Positions 1 through 9,765 of a stretch of 64,000 bases of DNA are shown here, piece by piece. This stretch comes from an uncultured Eggerthella sp. (GTDB taxonomy: Bacteria; Actinomycetota; Coriobacteriia; Coriobacteriales; Eggerthellaceae). The stretch spans positions 5,816-69,815 of the forward strand of contig UQML01000007.1 in assembly GCA_900542265.1 (NCBI GenBank), read 5' to 3'. Each line of letters begins with the position of its first letter. The first letter of the stretch is position 1. The notes under the pieces were generated by a model. It was not told where the DNA came from, searched no databases, and saw only the letters and a list, made by a program, of their open reading frames with translations. Made by a program: the position numbers and the translations under genes.

Positions 1-1834
1 GGCTTTGATCAAAGAACGCATCGCAACGCTTAAACATATAGGCGATAGCGTTCCTGTTGAATACCGCGTTGATGGCAAAAACGGTTCCATCATCCATGTC
101 ATGGGAAGTGTCAAGCTCATCGAGACCAATGGTATTCCTCAGTATCGGCGCTTTCTTTTAGATATCACCAAGCAAAAGGAAGAAGAAGCACAAAACGAAC
201 GCCGTCAATCAGCCCTTATTCAGGCTTTGGCGGAAAATTACTTTTTGGTCTGCACGTTTTGCATGGACACCCAGATGGGTGAAGTTGTCCGCATAGCTCA
301 TGAAGGCTTGGAATACGCTCTCGATCCGCTATTTTCAGCAACATTAAGCGATGGGATGATTGCCTATGAAGGCACCCTTGACCACTACATTGCTACCCAT
401 GTTTATGAAGAAGATCAAGAAATGCTGCGAAAAGCGCTTTCTCGGGACAACATCCTTAATCAACTTAGTCAGCAAAATCGCTTCGAGACACTCTATCGTA
501 CTCAAAACAACGGCATGCTTGAATACCGTCAAGCCTCTATTGTGCGAGCGGGTACTTGGGATGACGGGCGCGATGTTATTCTTGGTCTCCGCAATATTGA
601 TGCCCGTATTCGTGAAGAACTCGAACAAAAACAGCTTCTCAAAGAAGCGCTAACACAAGCCAACAAAGCCAACCAGGCAAAGTCAACGTTTCTCACTAAT
701 ATGAGCCATGATATTCGCACGCCTATGAATGCTATTGTTGGCTTTACCGCGCTTGCCAACAGCCACATTAAAGACGAGACGCGCGTTTTGGAATACCTGG
801 ATAAAATTCAGGCATCAAGTAACCATCTGCTCAGTCTGATTAACGACATTCTTGATATGAGTCGCATTGAATCAGGCAAGACCACCCTTGAAGAAGCCCC
901 CTGCAACATTGAGCAGCTCCTCAAGGCACTTAAAAATCTTCTTCAGCCCGAAGCAGACGCTAAGCATCTTACGCTCTCTTTTAATACTACTCATTTGTCC
1001 CAAGAAACCGTTTTGTGCGATGAGCTTAAATTTAATCAAGTGCTTCTCAATCTTTTAGGCAACGCTCTTAAATTTACTCCAGCAGGAGGAACCGTATCTG
1101 TCATTGCAAAAGAAATTCCTTGCGCACAATCCGAATTCAAACAATACCGTATTGATGTTGCCGATACCGGTATCGGCATGAGTCCCGAATTTGTTGATCA
1201 TATTTTCGACCCGTTTGAGCGTGAGCGCACTTCAACTATTAGCGGCGTGCAAGGCACCGGCCTTGGTATGGCAATTACCAAAAACCTCGTCGAAATGATG
1301 AACGGAACTATCTCAGTGTCGAGTCAACAAGGAGTCGGCTCAACCTTTACCGTTATCTTCACGTTCCCCGTATCAGCCGAACAAATTGAAACCAATCAGG
1401 CTGCTTTCCCCATCAATGATCACGCATCCTGTCGCTTTAAGGGGTGTCGTTTATTGCTTGTAGACGACAACGATTTGAATCGCGAAATTGCAGCAACCCT
1501 TTTAGAAGATGCAGGATTTATAGTAGAAGTTGCGCGTGACGGCCAAGAATCACTTGAAAAACTTCTTAAGGTCGATCCGCTCTATTACAAAGCAGTACTC
1601 ATGGATATTCAAATGCCCATTATGAACGGCTACGAGGCAGCACGTGCAATTAGAGCCTTTGATGATCCTACCCGTGCTTCAATCCCTATTTTGGCTGTTT
1701 CGGCTGATGCGTTTGAAGAAGACCGTCAAAAAGCTTTGCGAGCTGGCATGAATGGACACCTCCATAAGCCCATCGACATTGATTTACTTTTCCAAACGCT
1801 TGATTACTTGCTCGCCGAGAGCAAGGATGAGTGA
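1..1834 (+). CDS. Hybrid sensor histidine kinase / response regulator (5' end outside window)
   Basis: The reading frame is open to the left edge, so the N-terminus is missing; the TTG at position 5 is not a convincing start. What remains has the end of one PAS/PAC-like unit (residues 1-60 counted from position 5), a second PAS-like region ending near residue 205, a HisKA domain with phospho-acceptor His235 in MSHDIRTPMNAI, an HATPase domain with N-box NQVLLNLLGNALKF near residue 343 and DTGIGM, GTGLGM boxes, and a C-terminal receiver with acidic pair DD near residue 487 and phospho-acceptor Asp534 in LMDIQMPIMNG. No Hpt domain or DNA-binding output is visible, so the phosphate probably passes to a separate partner. 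No membrane segment is seen in the visible part. The input signal is unknown. Confidence 0.93.
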   Translation, partial: ALIKERIATLKHIGDSVPVEYRVDGKNGSIIHVMGSVKLIETNGIPQYRRFLLDITKQKEEEAQNERRQSALIQALAENYFLVCTFCMDTQMGEVVRIAHEGLEYALDPLFSATLSDGMIAYEGTLDHYIATHVYEEDQEMLRKALSRDNILNQLSQQNRFETLYRTQNNGMLEYRQASIVRAGTWDDGRDVILGLRNIDARIREELEQKQLLKEALTQANKANQAKSTFLTNMSHDIRTPMNAIVGFTALANSHIKDETRVLEYLDKIQASSNHLLSLINDILDMSRIESGKTTLEEAPCNIEQLLKALKNLLQPEADAKHLTLSFNTTHLSQETVLCDELKFNQVLLNLLGNALKFTPAGGTVSVIAKEIPCAQSEFKQYRIDVADTGIGMSPEFVDHIFDPFERERTSTISGVQGTGLGMAITKNLVEMMNGTISVSSQQGVGSTFTVIFTFPVSAEQIETNQAAFPINDHASCRFKGCRLLLVDDNDLNREIAATLLEDAGFIVEVARDGQESLEKLLKVDPLYYKAVLMDIQMPIMNGYEAARAIRAFDDPTRASIPILAVSADAFEEDRQKALRAGMNGHLHKPIDIDLLFQTLDYLLAESKDE

Positions 1835-1891
1835 GCGAAGGTGGCAAACTGAAATTAATAGAGCTTAATGGATCTTTTGAGCTGAAAGGGT

Positions 1892-1917
1892 AGGCTCTAC
1901 GAAAGTGCAGGCTCTAC
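1892..1917. repeat. 9-bp direct repeat spanning a stop codon
   Basis: AGGCTCTAC occurs at 1892-1900 and 1909-1917. The left copy carries the stop codon of the flavodoxin gene, the right copy is its last coding segment. It looks like a small slippage duplication at the gene end. Confidence 0.6.
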
Positions 1918-2583
1918 CTGACTGGTAATCCACTCATCAACATCACTTTGCGTAGCAGAGGATGAAAACTGTTTTCCCTCAAGCCACGTTCCCGTCTCAT
2001 TAAGCGCATGTAAATTTTGCGCGCTTGATCCTATCGGAGAAGAAGCGGACGTGCAAAATGGAATAACGGTCTTACCAGTAAAATCATTGTCAGTCACAAA
2101 AGCATCGACAGGCCATGCTGCCTGGCCCCACCAAATGGGGTAACCGATAAATACCGTTTCATACTGATCAAAGTTCTCGGGCGCAGTTTGCTCTAAAGCA
2201 ATATCTTGAAGCGATGGATCTTCATGCTCTCTAGCAACGCGACTGCTCCCATTATTGTAATTTAGATCATCGTGCAAATAGGGCTCGACCGGTTTAAGTT
2301 CAAACACATCAGCGTCAAGATGTGAGGCAATTTTCTCAGCTACTGATTGAGTATTTCCTGTCGCAGAAAAATATGCCACCAATATCGTTTTGGGTGCATC
2401 AGCGGTTGCCCCATCGCGTCCTTTTTCTGAAGATTGAGACGAACATCCAGTAAAAAACAAGCCAACACACACCAAAAGACAAACCACAAAACAAGCTAGA
2501 GATATTTCTACCCTAGGCGATGAGGATGCCTTTTCCTCAACTCGTGTTTGAACGTGTACGCTGAGTAACTGAAATGGATGCAT
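1897..2583 (-). CDS. Flavodoxin-family lipoprotein
   Basis: A 228-residue protein. A hydrophobic segment (about residues 27-45) ends in lipobox-like FTGC (Cys47), so it is probably a lipoprotein or membrane-anchored on the outside. Residues 67-228 are a flavodoxin fold: FMN phosphate loop YFSATGNTQSVAEKIA, then IGYPIWWGQAAWPV and IPFCTSASSPIGSS, typical of the short flavodoxin_4 type. It should bind FMN and carry electrons; the partner is not visible. The start ATG at 2583 has AGGAGG five bases upstream (2589-2594); an ATG one codon-phase earlier is out of frame. It is divergent from the hydrolase at 2745. An exported flavodoxin suggests an extracytoplasmic flavin-based redox role, which is inference. 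Confidence 0.88.
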   Translation of the reverse strand: MHPFQLLSVHVQTRVEEKASSSPRVEISLACFVVCLLVCVGLFFTGCSSQSSEKGRDGATADAPKTILVAYFSATGNTQSVAEKIASHLDADVFELKPVEPYLHDDLNYNNGSSRVAREHEDPSLQDIALEQTAPENFDQYETVFIGYPIWWGQAAWPVDAFVTDNDFTGKTVIPFCTSASSPIGSSAQNLHALNETGTWLEGKQFSSSATQSDVDEWITSQVEPALS

Positions 2584-2603
2584 GCATGCCTCCTAAAATA
2601 AAA

Positions 2604-2630
2604 GACACTGTGTCGCTTTTTAGTATACTA
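2604..2630 (-). promoter_or_regulatory. Palindromes in the flavodoxin upstream region
   Basis: GACACTGTGTC (2604-2614) is an 11-bp palindrome and TAGTATACTA (2621-2630) a 10-bp palindrome that contains a possible -10 hexamer. They sit 20-47 bp upstream of the flavodoxin start and are candidates for promoter plus operator. No regulator gene is adjacent. Confidence 0.35.
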
Positions 2631-2744
2631 TACCATTCTGCATATACTCGCACTCGTACAATGCGCTAGTTGTATGAGACAATAGTGAGGAATTAGCCCT
2701 ACACGGCAAGAAAATGTGTCCCTTTACTCAGAAAGGTGACCCTT

Positions 2745-3695
2745 ATGGAAACTGTATTTAAACGCATCGATCCAACCCAGTATGCCCACGCATGGGAAGA
2801 TATCCCGTATGCTCATCAGGATCCCTTGCAACGCCTCCATATTTATACACCAGGCGATGAAGGAAATTATCCCCTTCTTGTCTATGTCAATGGTGGAGGT
2901 TGGGTACAACAGCTAACTCGCCACAATACGATTCCTGGCGTCTGGAAAGCCCCATCGCAAGGATATGCACTTGCATCTATTGGCTATCGTCTTGCTCCAA
3001 AAAGCACCTGGCCCGCGCCCCTCTATGACCTGAAAGCTGCCATTCGGTTTTTGCGTGCTCATGCCGACGAGTACGGATACAATGCGGATACCCTCGTAGC
3101 GTGGGGAAACTCCGCAGGCGGACATCTCATTAGTATGTGTGCTGCCACTAATAATGTACCCGCGTTTGAAGATCTCACCATGGGTAACGCCCACGAGAGC
3201 AGTGCGCTTCAAGGAGCCATCCTCTTTTACGCGCCCAGTGATCTTTATCTCAATGAGCTTGAAACATTCATCCCCAACACTGAGATTCAACGGATGGCAG
3301 AATCTCCCCGTGACCTCTGCGACCCTCGTCCTGGCATGGACAACTTAGGCAATATCGAGCTTGGCTGTCGCGCTTTTGATAATCCTGCCGTTGCCGCCCA
3401 AGCAAGCCCTATTCACTATGTCACACCTAACTATCCGCCTACATATCTTGTCCATGGCATGGCTGATCCTATTATTCCCTACACGCAGTCCACGCGCTTG
3501 TGGAACAAGATTCGCTTTTTATCAGGTGATGAATCACGAGCGCAGCTTGAACTCTTCCCTGCGGTCGGCCATGGAGATCCTATTATGAAAACCGACGATG
3601 TCACGCGCCGCATGTTTGATTTTGTTGACACAATTGTCTACGGATCCGTACAAGATCGAGCGCCCCTCGGTGAGATCGCAGTCCTACCCTCATAA
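2745..3695 (+). CDS. Alpha/beta hydrolase (esterase/lipase, BD-FAE-like)
   Basis: A 316-residue cytoplasmic hydrolase without signal peptide. Oxyanion-hole motif NGGGW (residues 49-53), nucleophile elbow GNSAGG with Ser123, the acid region LVHGMADPIIP and catalytic His in VGHGDP give a full Ser-Asp-His set of the carbohydrate-esterase/hormone-sensitive-lipase-like group. The substrate is unknown. An in-frame GTG at 2736 exists, but the AAAGG at 2732-2736 is correctly spaced only for the ATG at 2745, which I choose. Confidence 0.88.
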   Translation: METVFKRIDPTQYAHAWEDIPYAHQDPLQRLHIYTPGDEGNYPLLVYVNGGGWVQQLTRHNTIPGVWKAPSQGYALASIGYRLAPKSTWPAPLYDLKAAIRFLRAHADEYGYNADTLVAWGNSAGGHLISMCAATNNVPAFEDLTMGNAHESSALQGAILFYAPSDLYLNELETFIPNTEIQRMAESPRDLCDPRPGMDNLGNIELGCRAFDNPAVAAQASPIHYVTPNYPPTYLVHGMADPIIPYTQSTRLWNKIRFLSGDESRAQLELFPAVGHGDPIMKTDDVTRRMFDFVDTIVYGSVQDRAPLGEIAVLPS

Positions 3696-3882
3696 CTCCA
3701 AACCTCCTCATAGCCTTACGCCCTCATTTTTCATAAGTATCCGTAAAAAAAGTAACAAACGTATGAAAAATTGCGCCAAATCGTATTAAAGTAGTAATAA
3801 GTAGAAATTTACGCATTCTCTATCGGGCTTAAAACAACTTCATATTTTCTTGGTGTCCGTTCACCTTACGGGGAGGTTTGTT

Positions 3883-6800
3883 ATGGATATCACTAAACCT
3901 AAAGCACTTATACAAACAGTGCTAGCTTTTATTCTTGCATGTGGGCTTATGATTCCTGCACAATCTTTTGCGGCAGGGACAACCACCAGTCAAACTCTTG
4001 ATGCAAACTCCCAAGAGACACTTGTTGACGAAAATGTTTCTGATCTCAACAACGCTCCTGATCTAAGAGAGACTTCAGGTAATGCTTCTTATAAAGACAA
4101 CTCTGCTTCTGAATCAAATTATGCAGATACAGAATATAACTCAGACACTAAACAGGGCAACCAGTCACCAGATCAAGCAGTAATACTAGCTGACAATTCT
4201 GAAATCACTACCTTTGCTGATGCGGGACCCTTTACTATTCAAGGCGGTGTTGCAGGAACAGACTATTCTTTTAGTGGATCCATTCTTTCAATCCTTACTT
4301 CTACTCCACTTACCATTTCAACATCAACAAGCACAAACAACACCATCCAAATTAACGCGGGCGTGCATGCTGATATCACACTTAACGGGGTAACTATTGA
4401 AAATGCAGCCACACCTGCTATTAACCTCATCACTAACTTGTATGACACGGTAAGTGGTACTGCTGCAACCGATGGTTCTCAAATCCGCAACCCTACCTCA
4501 CTCTATCTCAAACTTAAAGATGGCTCGCATAATAAGCTCACAACAACCGCACCTTCAAACAATGCAGGCATTCGCTGCGGAGAGGGATCGATTCTCACCA
4601 TTGACGATGAGCTCGATAATCGCCTCCAAGGTGGCGGCACCGCTCCTGTTGAAGGAGAAAAAGTCACCGCCGATGTCACGCTTGTTGGCGGCAAAGCCAT
4701 TCCAGCAGGATCACTTTCAACTGCGCTTGATAGCGACAACCCTGGCACGCTTGAAATCATAGGCGGCGGTTATGCTCCTGGTATTGGAGGAAGCCCTGCC
4801 GAAAACGGTGGCACCATGACATTTAATGGTGGCACCCTTGATGTTCGTACCTACGGCTGGGATTTCTCAGGCGAAGGCGGGGCGAGCTACTCTGCTGGCA
4901 TCGGAGCAGCAGGCTCTGCTGATGGTACTGCTACCGTCATGACATTTAATGGTGGCACGATTAATGCCTACGGCGGCCTCCATGGTGCTGGCATTGGTGC
5001 AGGACACAGTGGCCACGACAGCGATGTTGGTGCACAACAACCTAACTCAATCCAATCGCGTGGCACAACTCGCTGCACGGGAGATAATCCTAACGTCGCT
5101 GGAAACATCGAAATTAATGGCGGCTATATCTATTCCCAAGGAGGCTGGCATGGTGGCGCCTTTGGTAGTGCTTGCTGGTCGTCTAATAAAGGTAAAACCA
5201 TCAAGATCACGGGCGGAACGCTTGTCCCTGTAGCAGGCACAGGTGGCGGTGGCGCGCATACGGGTGACTACAGCGTCTTTCCTGAAATTGGCGGCTCAAA
5301 AGGCTACGTTGTCATCACGGGCGGATCTGTTCGCTGTAGTGATCCCACCATCCGATTCCAAGGAATTGGAACAACAGCCTGGAGTAATGAAGCTTATCTC
5401 ACTCCTGGCTACAATGTCTCTAACCCCGAAGACCCCAACAAGGTCTTTATGGTCAAAATTGATTTGAGCTCAGAAATTAAAAAACATCAAGGCGATGGAT
5501 CGACCACAAAAGGCAATAATAAAATAGGCAAGTGGGAACTTCTTGTCGCAGGTGAACCCTATGCATATGGTTCACCGCAACAATTCGATGAAGGCAAACT
5601 CTACCTCTGGCTCCCTAAGGCAGCTACTAAAGAGCAGGTCACTGTTAACCTCACCTACTTTGACGATAAAGGAAAAGAAATTTCTATCGAGCCTCTTTTC
5701 CGTAATCCAGGAGACATTGACACCCTTAAGCGCTATGTTCAATTTGAACTTCCTGATAAATATACCGATTCATTAAAGAAAAACTACGACGGACTTCCCT
5801 TTACGGCATACGACATTGTCACCAATCCTATTACCACTAAAGAAGAGCCCGCCAAAATCCTCAATAATAAAGATGCAGTAACCTATGTGTACCAGCGTTT
5901 TGACCACAAAGACGGTACAGCTCAAGGTCCCGAGATTAACGACAAGGGCAACCTTCCAAGCGATGAAGGCGTCATGCGTTTCACTATGACTTCAACCCAA
6001 TTCTCCAATGAAGAAAAAGATGGCTTCAAGGAGAACTATTGGGGACATCGTGCTTTTGGCTGGTGTGAGATCTATGCTGTTCCTTCACGCGTATCCCTCG
6101 TAGAAGCAAAGTGGGTATCAGATCAAGAACCCGGTAAAAATGAGCACGATGCCCACCAGCAAATTGAAGTAACAGCTGAAATCATGGGTGGTTATTTAGA
6201 TAACGACCCTAATAAACCTGTTGCTGATACTTGCAAAGCTCCAACGGGTAGCGTTCAAATATATGTTGACGATGAGCCTGTTGGTGAACCAGTACCTTTA
6301 CGCTTCCAAGATGAGATCATCCAGACTGGTAATACCCGCGCAACCGTGACGCTCCCCCAAAACGCTACCGCTATTGATAACGGTAAGGGTGGATCCTACA
6401 CCCGTTTCAACTATACTTTTACTCCAGCCGATGAGGATTTTCATGTGCCCAATGAATCTCTCGACGCAACCAACAGTCACAAAATTACGGTGCAGTATCT
6501 TCGCGGCTTAAACTATCTTGCAAGCGCAAATCCTACTGAGAATGACGATGTTCCTTCTGATGAAGTACGTATCAAGCCTGTCGATCCTCAGGGCACTATT
6601 GAAAGTGATCCAACTGATGGACCAGAAGACATCACCAGCAATCCTCCTGTTGACGATCCCGGTGATTCCGAAAGCCCAGACGACCCATCGCAACCAGGCG
6701 ATAAACCTTCATCCAACCCAGGCAAACTCGTTGAAGGGGCTATGACCATTCGCTACGTTGCCCCCACTGCAGACGATCCTACTCCTGGCCAAGTTAAGCT

Positions 6801-8847
6801 CAGTCTTAAAACGCCTTCGAGCGCGACACCCACCATCACTACCGAAGACGGAAAAATTATTGAAGCCCAATTTGCAACCGATACTGACGGTAAACCTGTA
6901 CGCGATGAGAACGGTAATTACGAAATTCTCATCAATCCGCAAGCTATTGGTAAAACAAAGCTTTCCGTCAAGCAGCCTGCCAACGGCGCTTATACCTCAA
7001 CTCGCTGGAGCTACGATGTAACCGTATTGCCTGATCCAGGGATTATACCTAGCCCATCGGCAACTAAAACCGCTACTAACGCCACCCATCCCGATGGACC
7101 AAATCAACCAGGAGATCGCATCCATTACGAGATCACCGCTACCAATAAGGCTCTTGGTTCCCTTTGGAAACACGGAATCGCCACTGATATCCTCCCCGCT
7201 GGTTTAGCGTTGGATGAATCAACCTTGCAACTGCACAACAAGGCAGCGGGCTTTGATGGAGCCCTCACCCAGACCGATTCCTCAACTCCTGATCAAGGTC
7301 AGTTTACACTCGTAACAACCCCTGACAATCACACACAATTAGTTGTTGGAATTGGCGATGTGGGTGGCGGCACTCAAGCAACTATCTCATTTGACTGCGT
7401 CATCCAACCTGATGCAGTGGGCAGCGACATTACCAATCTTGCCGAGATACAAGGAAGCCGCCTTGACCCCAACGATATTCCTCAAGGTGATGATGAGCAA
7501 AAAACCATTCCTGATGTAGCACCAACACCAACCAATCCTGCGGCTCCCTTAGATGACCCCACCGTCATTCCAGCTGATAGCGCCAAAGACAAATTTGAAA
7601 CCAGCAAGCACGTAGAGAATAGCACCCATCCGCAATCTGACCGCACTCATTTAGGTGACATCCTGCACTATACACTCACCTTCACTAATACCGATGAATC
7701 TCATACGGCATCCTTTGACGCGTTAATTTCTGATCCGCTCCCCTTGGGCGTTGATCCTATTACGAACTCTATTCGCCTTGTTGATGCGCAGGGCATATCG
7801 CACACCGTCCCCGCATCTGCATGGCATCCTGAAACGCGCATACTGTCAGTATATGTAGGCGACATTGCAGGCCAGCAGACCGCAACTATCACCTTTGACG
7901 CTCAGGTTACCCCTGATGCGCTCACCAACAACATCACCAACATTGCTCAGCTCACTGCAATCTATCCTTCTAAGAGCACCAGCAGCAGCCACGACCCTGG
8001 TACTCCTGGTCCCGCTGAAGTTGAGATCATAATGCCCGATGACCCTAGCGACCCTAGTGACCCTCCCAACCCCTCTGACCCATCGCTTCCTGACGATCCC
8101 TCAAGCTTTGCTGTTCTCACTCCAGGATCAGAACCCAACCCAGTTGTCCCCAATGATCCTACCGAACACGATATCACCGTTGCTAAACAGGCAAGTAACC
8201 TCACGCGCAATGATGGAACAACACGAGTGGGTGACATTGTGCGCTACACTATCACAGCAACCAACAACAAAGAACACACCGCGCTTTATAACACTGTTGT
8301 CAGTGATCACGTGCCTCAAGGACTTGAAGTGTTATGCGGCTCGATCAAGCTCACCTTACCCGATGGCCAGCAGACCGATGTTCTCGACTCAGTCTTTGAT
8401 ATCCCCTCGCACACCTTACGTGTTGTAGCAGGGCCACTTAGAGGCAAGGAAACCATCACGCTTGCCTTTGACGCGCTGGTAACCAAAGAGGCACTCGATA
8501 CCAATATTGGCAACGTTGCGTACGTATACGGCGAGCTCCCTTCGAAAGTTGACTTATCACATGACTCGCTCACGCCAGGCGACAAAGCCGCCCCTAGCAA
8601 AGACGATGATGCAACCTGGCTTTCATCTCATCTCATGATTGCCTCACCGATATCGTACGCTCCCGGCACTAATCAAAATGGCGGAGTGCTTGAAGGCGAT
8701 GACAACAGCGGTGCAAAAACTATCGCAAAAACAGCTGATCAGATGAGCCTTCTCACGTTTGGGATTCTTGCGGGAATTGCATTCATTTGCATTGCCGTAC
8801 TAAGCTACACACGCCGCCGCAAGCATACTTCTAACATCATTGCGTAA
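3883..8847 (+). CDS. Large secreted surface protein with DUF11 repeats
   Basis: A 1654-residue extracellular protein. The start ATG 3883 has GGGGAGG just upstream (3870-3876). Residues 1-32 are a signal peptide ending near QSFAAG. Residues 80-480 hold a glycine-rich beta-solenoid-like region with repeated units such as MTFNGGT and a carbohydrate-binding-domain look. A proline/aspartate-rich linker follows (about 900-930). Three DUF11-type repeats follow, each with a GDIxxYTxTxTN-like core and a PxGL or PLGV turn. The C-terminus is a sorting-signal-like tail: IAKTADQ, a hydrophobic helix (MSLLTFGILAGIAFICIAVL), then SYTRRRKH. It is probably an adhesin or matrix-binding protein displayed on the wall; the ligand is not predictable. 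No canonical LPXTG is present. Confidence 0.9.
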   Translation: MDITKPKALIQTVLAFILACGLMIPAQSFAAGTTTSQTLDANSQETLVDENVSDLNNAPDLRETSGNASYKDNSASESNYADTEYNSDTKQGNQSPDQAVILADNSEITTFADAGPFTIQGGVAGTDYSFSGSILSILTSTPLTISTSTSTNNTIQINAGVHADITLNGVTIENAATPAINLITNLYDTVSGTAATDGSQIRNPTSLYLKLKDGSHNKLTTTAPSNNAGIRCGEGSILTIDDELDNRLQGGGTAPVEGEKVTADVTLVGGKAIPAGSLSTALDSDNPGTLEIIGGGYAPGIGGSPAENGGTMTFNGGTLDVRTYGWDFSGEGGASYSAGIGAAGSADGTATVMTFNGGTINAYGGLHGAGIGAGHSGHDSDVGAQQPNSIQSRGTTRCTGDNPNVAGNIEINGGYIYSQGGWHGGAFGSACWSSNKGKTIKITGGTLVPVAGTGGGGAHTGDYSVFPEIGGSKGYVVITGGSVRCSDPTIRFQGIGTTAWSNEAYLTPGYNVSNPEDPNKVFMVKIDLSSEIKKHQGDGSTTKGNNKIGKWELLVAGEPYAYGSPQQFDEGKLYLWLPKAATKEQVTVNLTYFDDKGKEISIEPLFRNPGDIDTLKRYVQFELPDKYTDSLKKNYDGLPFTAYDIVTNPITTKEEPAKILNNKDAVTYVYQRFDHKDGTAQGPEINDKGNLPSDEGVMRFTMTSTQFSNEEKDGFKENYWGHRAFGWCEIYAVPSRVSLVEAKWVSDQEPGKNEHDAHQQIEVTAEIMGGYLDNDPNKPVADTCKAPTGSVQIYVDDEPVGEPVPLRFQDEIIQTGNTRATVTLPQNATAIDNGKGGSYTRFNYTFTPADEDFHVPNESLDATNSHKITVQYLRGLNYLASANPTENDDVPSDEVRIKPVDPQGTIESDPTDGPEDITSNPPVDDPGDSESPDDPSQPGDKPSSNPGKLVEGAMTIRYVAPTADDPTPGQVKLSLKTPSSATPTITTEDGKIIEAQFATDTDGKPVRDENGNYEILINPQAIGKTKLSVKQPANGAYTSTRWSYDVTVLPDPGIIPSPSATKTATNATHPDGPNQPGDRIHYEITATNKALGSLWKHGIATDILPAGLALDESTLQLHNKAAGFDGALTQTDSSTPDQGQFTLVTTPDNHTQLVVGIGDVGGGTQATISFDCVIQPDAVGSDITNLAEIQGSRLDPNDIPQGDDEQKTIPDVAPTPTNPAAPLDDPTVIPADSAKDKFETSKHVENSTHPQSDRTHLGDILHYTLTFTNTDESHTASFDALISDPLPLGVDPITNSIRLVDAQGISHTVPASAWHPETRILSVYVGDIAGQQTATITFDAQVTPDALTNNITNIAQLTAIYPSKSTSSSHDPGTPGPAEVEIIMPDDPSDPSDPPNPSDPSLPDDPSSFAVLTPGSEPNPVVPNDPTEHDITVAKQASNLTRNDGTTRVGDIVRYTITATNNKEHTALYNTVVSDHVPQGLEVLCGSIKLTLPDGQQTDVLDSVFDIPSHTLRVVAGPLRGKETITLAFDALVTKEALDTNIGNVAYVYGELPSKVDLSHDSLTPGDKAAPSKDDDATWLSSHLMIASPISYAPGTNQNGGVLEGDDNSGAKTIAKTADQMSLLTFGILAGIAFICIAVLSYTRRRKHTSNIIA

Positions 8848-8940
8848 CTATTGAGAAAGCTTCGTGAACACTTTTTTACAAATTCGTAAAAGCATACACA
8901 TTGCATCATCCTTTCCCATAAACTCGCTAGGATAAAAGAT

Positions 8941-8979
8941 AAGCTAGAAGTTGTAGAGCCCGAATACAACTTCTAGCTT
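8941..8979. terminator. 15-bp perfect hairpin between surface-protein gene and rubredoxin
   Basis: AAGCTAGAAGTTGTA (8941-8955) and its exact complement (8965-8979) flank a 9-base loop. It lies 93 bp after the surface-protein stop and 39 bp before the rubredoxin start. It may terminate the long upstream transcript; the following bases (GTTTGGCGTGGTTTT) are only a weak T-tract, so an operator or mRNA-stability role is also possible. Confidence 0.55.
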
Positions 8980-9018
8980 GTTTGGCGTGGTTTTACTCTA
9001 ATCAAAGAGGAGGTCATC

Positions 9019-9183
9019 ATGGATAAATACATATGCGATATTTGCGGCTACATCTATGATCCCGAAGCAGGAGATCCCGATGGCGGCATTGCCCCCGGTA
9101 CTGCCTTTGAGGATATTCCTGATGATTGGGTATGCCCCGTATGCGGCGTATCGAAAGATAATTTTTCACTCTATACCGAGTGA
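9019..9183 (+). CDS. Rubredoxin
   Basis: A 54-residue iron-only electron carrier. Two CxxC knuckles (Cys6/Cys9 and Cys39/Cys42), the YDPEAGDP and [10 protein letters not shown] motifs and the length are exactly those of anaerobe rubredoxins. AGAGGAGG ends six bases before the ATG. It stands alone between a hairpin and a terminator, so it is probably monocistronic. Likely role: electron transfer to an oxygen or peroxide reductase, consistent with an anaerobe; the partner is not in the window. Confidence 0.96.
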   Translation: MDKYICDICGYIYDPEAGDPDGGIAPGTAFEDIPDDWVCPVCGVSKDNFSLYTE

Positions 9184-9221
9184 TTTTACCGAGTGATTTT
9201 TAACAGAAAGTCTTATCAAAT

Positions 9222-9286
9222 GTGTTTTAAACGCCATAGCTAAAACACCTAGTATGGCGATGGGGACTTGTGTATGTGCAAGTCCC
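9222..9286. terminator. Two hairpins between convergent genes
   Basis: GTGTTTTA/TAAAACAC (9222-9229 with 9241-9248) and GGGACTTG/CAAGTCCC (9263-9270 with 9279-9286) are perfect 8-bp stems between the rubredoxin stop and the end of the minus-strand gene at 9291. They fit a bidirectional terminator. The second overlaps a GGCGATGGGG word. Confidence 0.6.
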
Positions 9287-9290
9287 TCTC

Positions 9291-9554
9291 TTATATCTGG
9301 CACGAAATGACTTTCCATGTCCCTTTTTTAGTCTCCGCAAACTCCATAGTATATGTTGTCGCCATTCCAAGAACAAAGTCTTCAGCGGTAAGTTCATCAG
9401 CAAGTGCTTGGACCTGCTCTTCCGTAGGACGCTTCGAACAGACACATTGAGCACCACTGCGATCATACGAAACAACAATACCCTCAACAACACGTGCAGC
9501 CCAAATATTGCGTTTAGATCCGTAGGCCTTTAAATCATTTCGCATTATTACCAT
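9291..9554 (-). CDS. Small hypothetical protein
   Basis: An 87-residue frame (from ATG 9554; ATG 9545 gives 84 residues, and a GTG lies one codon upstream). I do not recognise a family. It reads as a folded soluble domain: a basic N-terminus, VVEGIVVSYDRSG strand-like part, a helix PTEEQVQALADEL, then an alternating beta-like C-terminus ending WKVISCQI. It has three cysteines and no membrane segment. The upstream GAAAG is a weak ribosome site. It converges on rubredoxin across a terminator. A chance frame is possible but the composition is protein-like. Confidence 0.5.
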   Translation of the reverse strand: MVIMRNDLKAYGSKRNIWAARVVEGIVVSYDRSGAQCVCSKRPTEEQVQALADELTAEDFVLGMATTYTMEFAETKKGTWKVISCQI

Positions 9555-9765
9555 CACGCTTTCATTTGTATCTTATACATACTCGCTTGTTGCTTTCTTT
9601 CATACACCCTCATGCACTCTTATGCATTCTTACATATTCTTATTCGCGCACACTTTCAAAGCTTCAAGCGCCCGCAAGTACGCATCAGCTCTTGGGTAAT
9701 ATTCTAATTTTTTGACCTCATTTCCTCTGTAATTGATAGCCGATCTTTACTATGATCTAATTACT

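Noticed and set aside
4503..5259. Minus-strand frames inside the surface-protein gene
   Set aside because: They are complements of a repetitive, stop-poor coding strand.
9227..9533. Several overlapping short frames on both strands
   Set aside because: They overlap each other and the more protein-like 9291-9554 frame, and cross two hairpins; only that one is kept.
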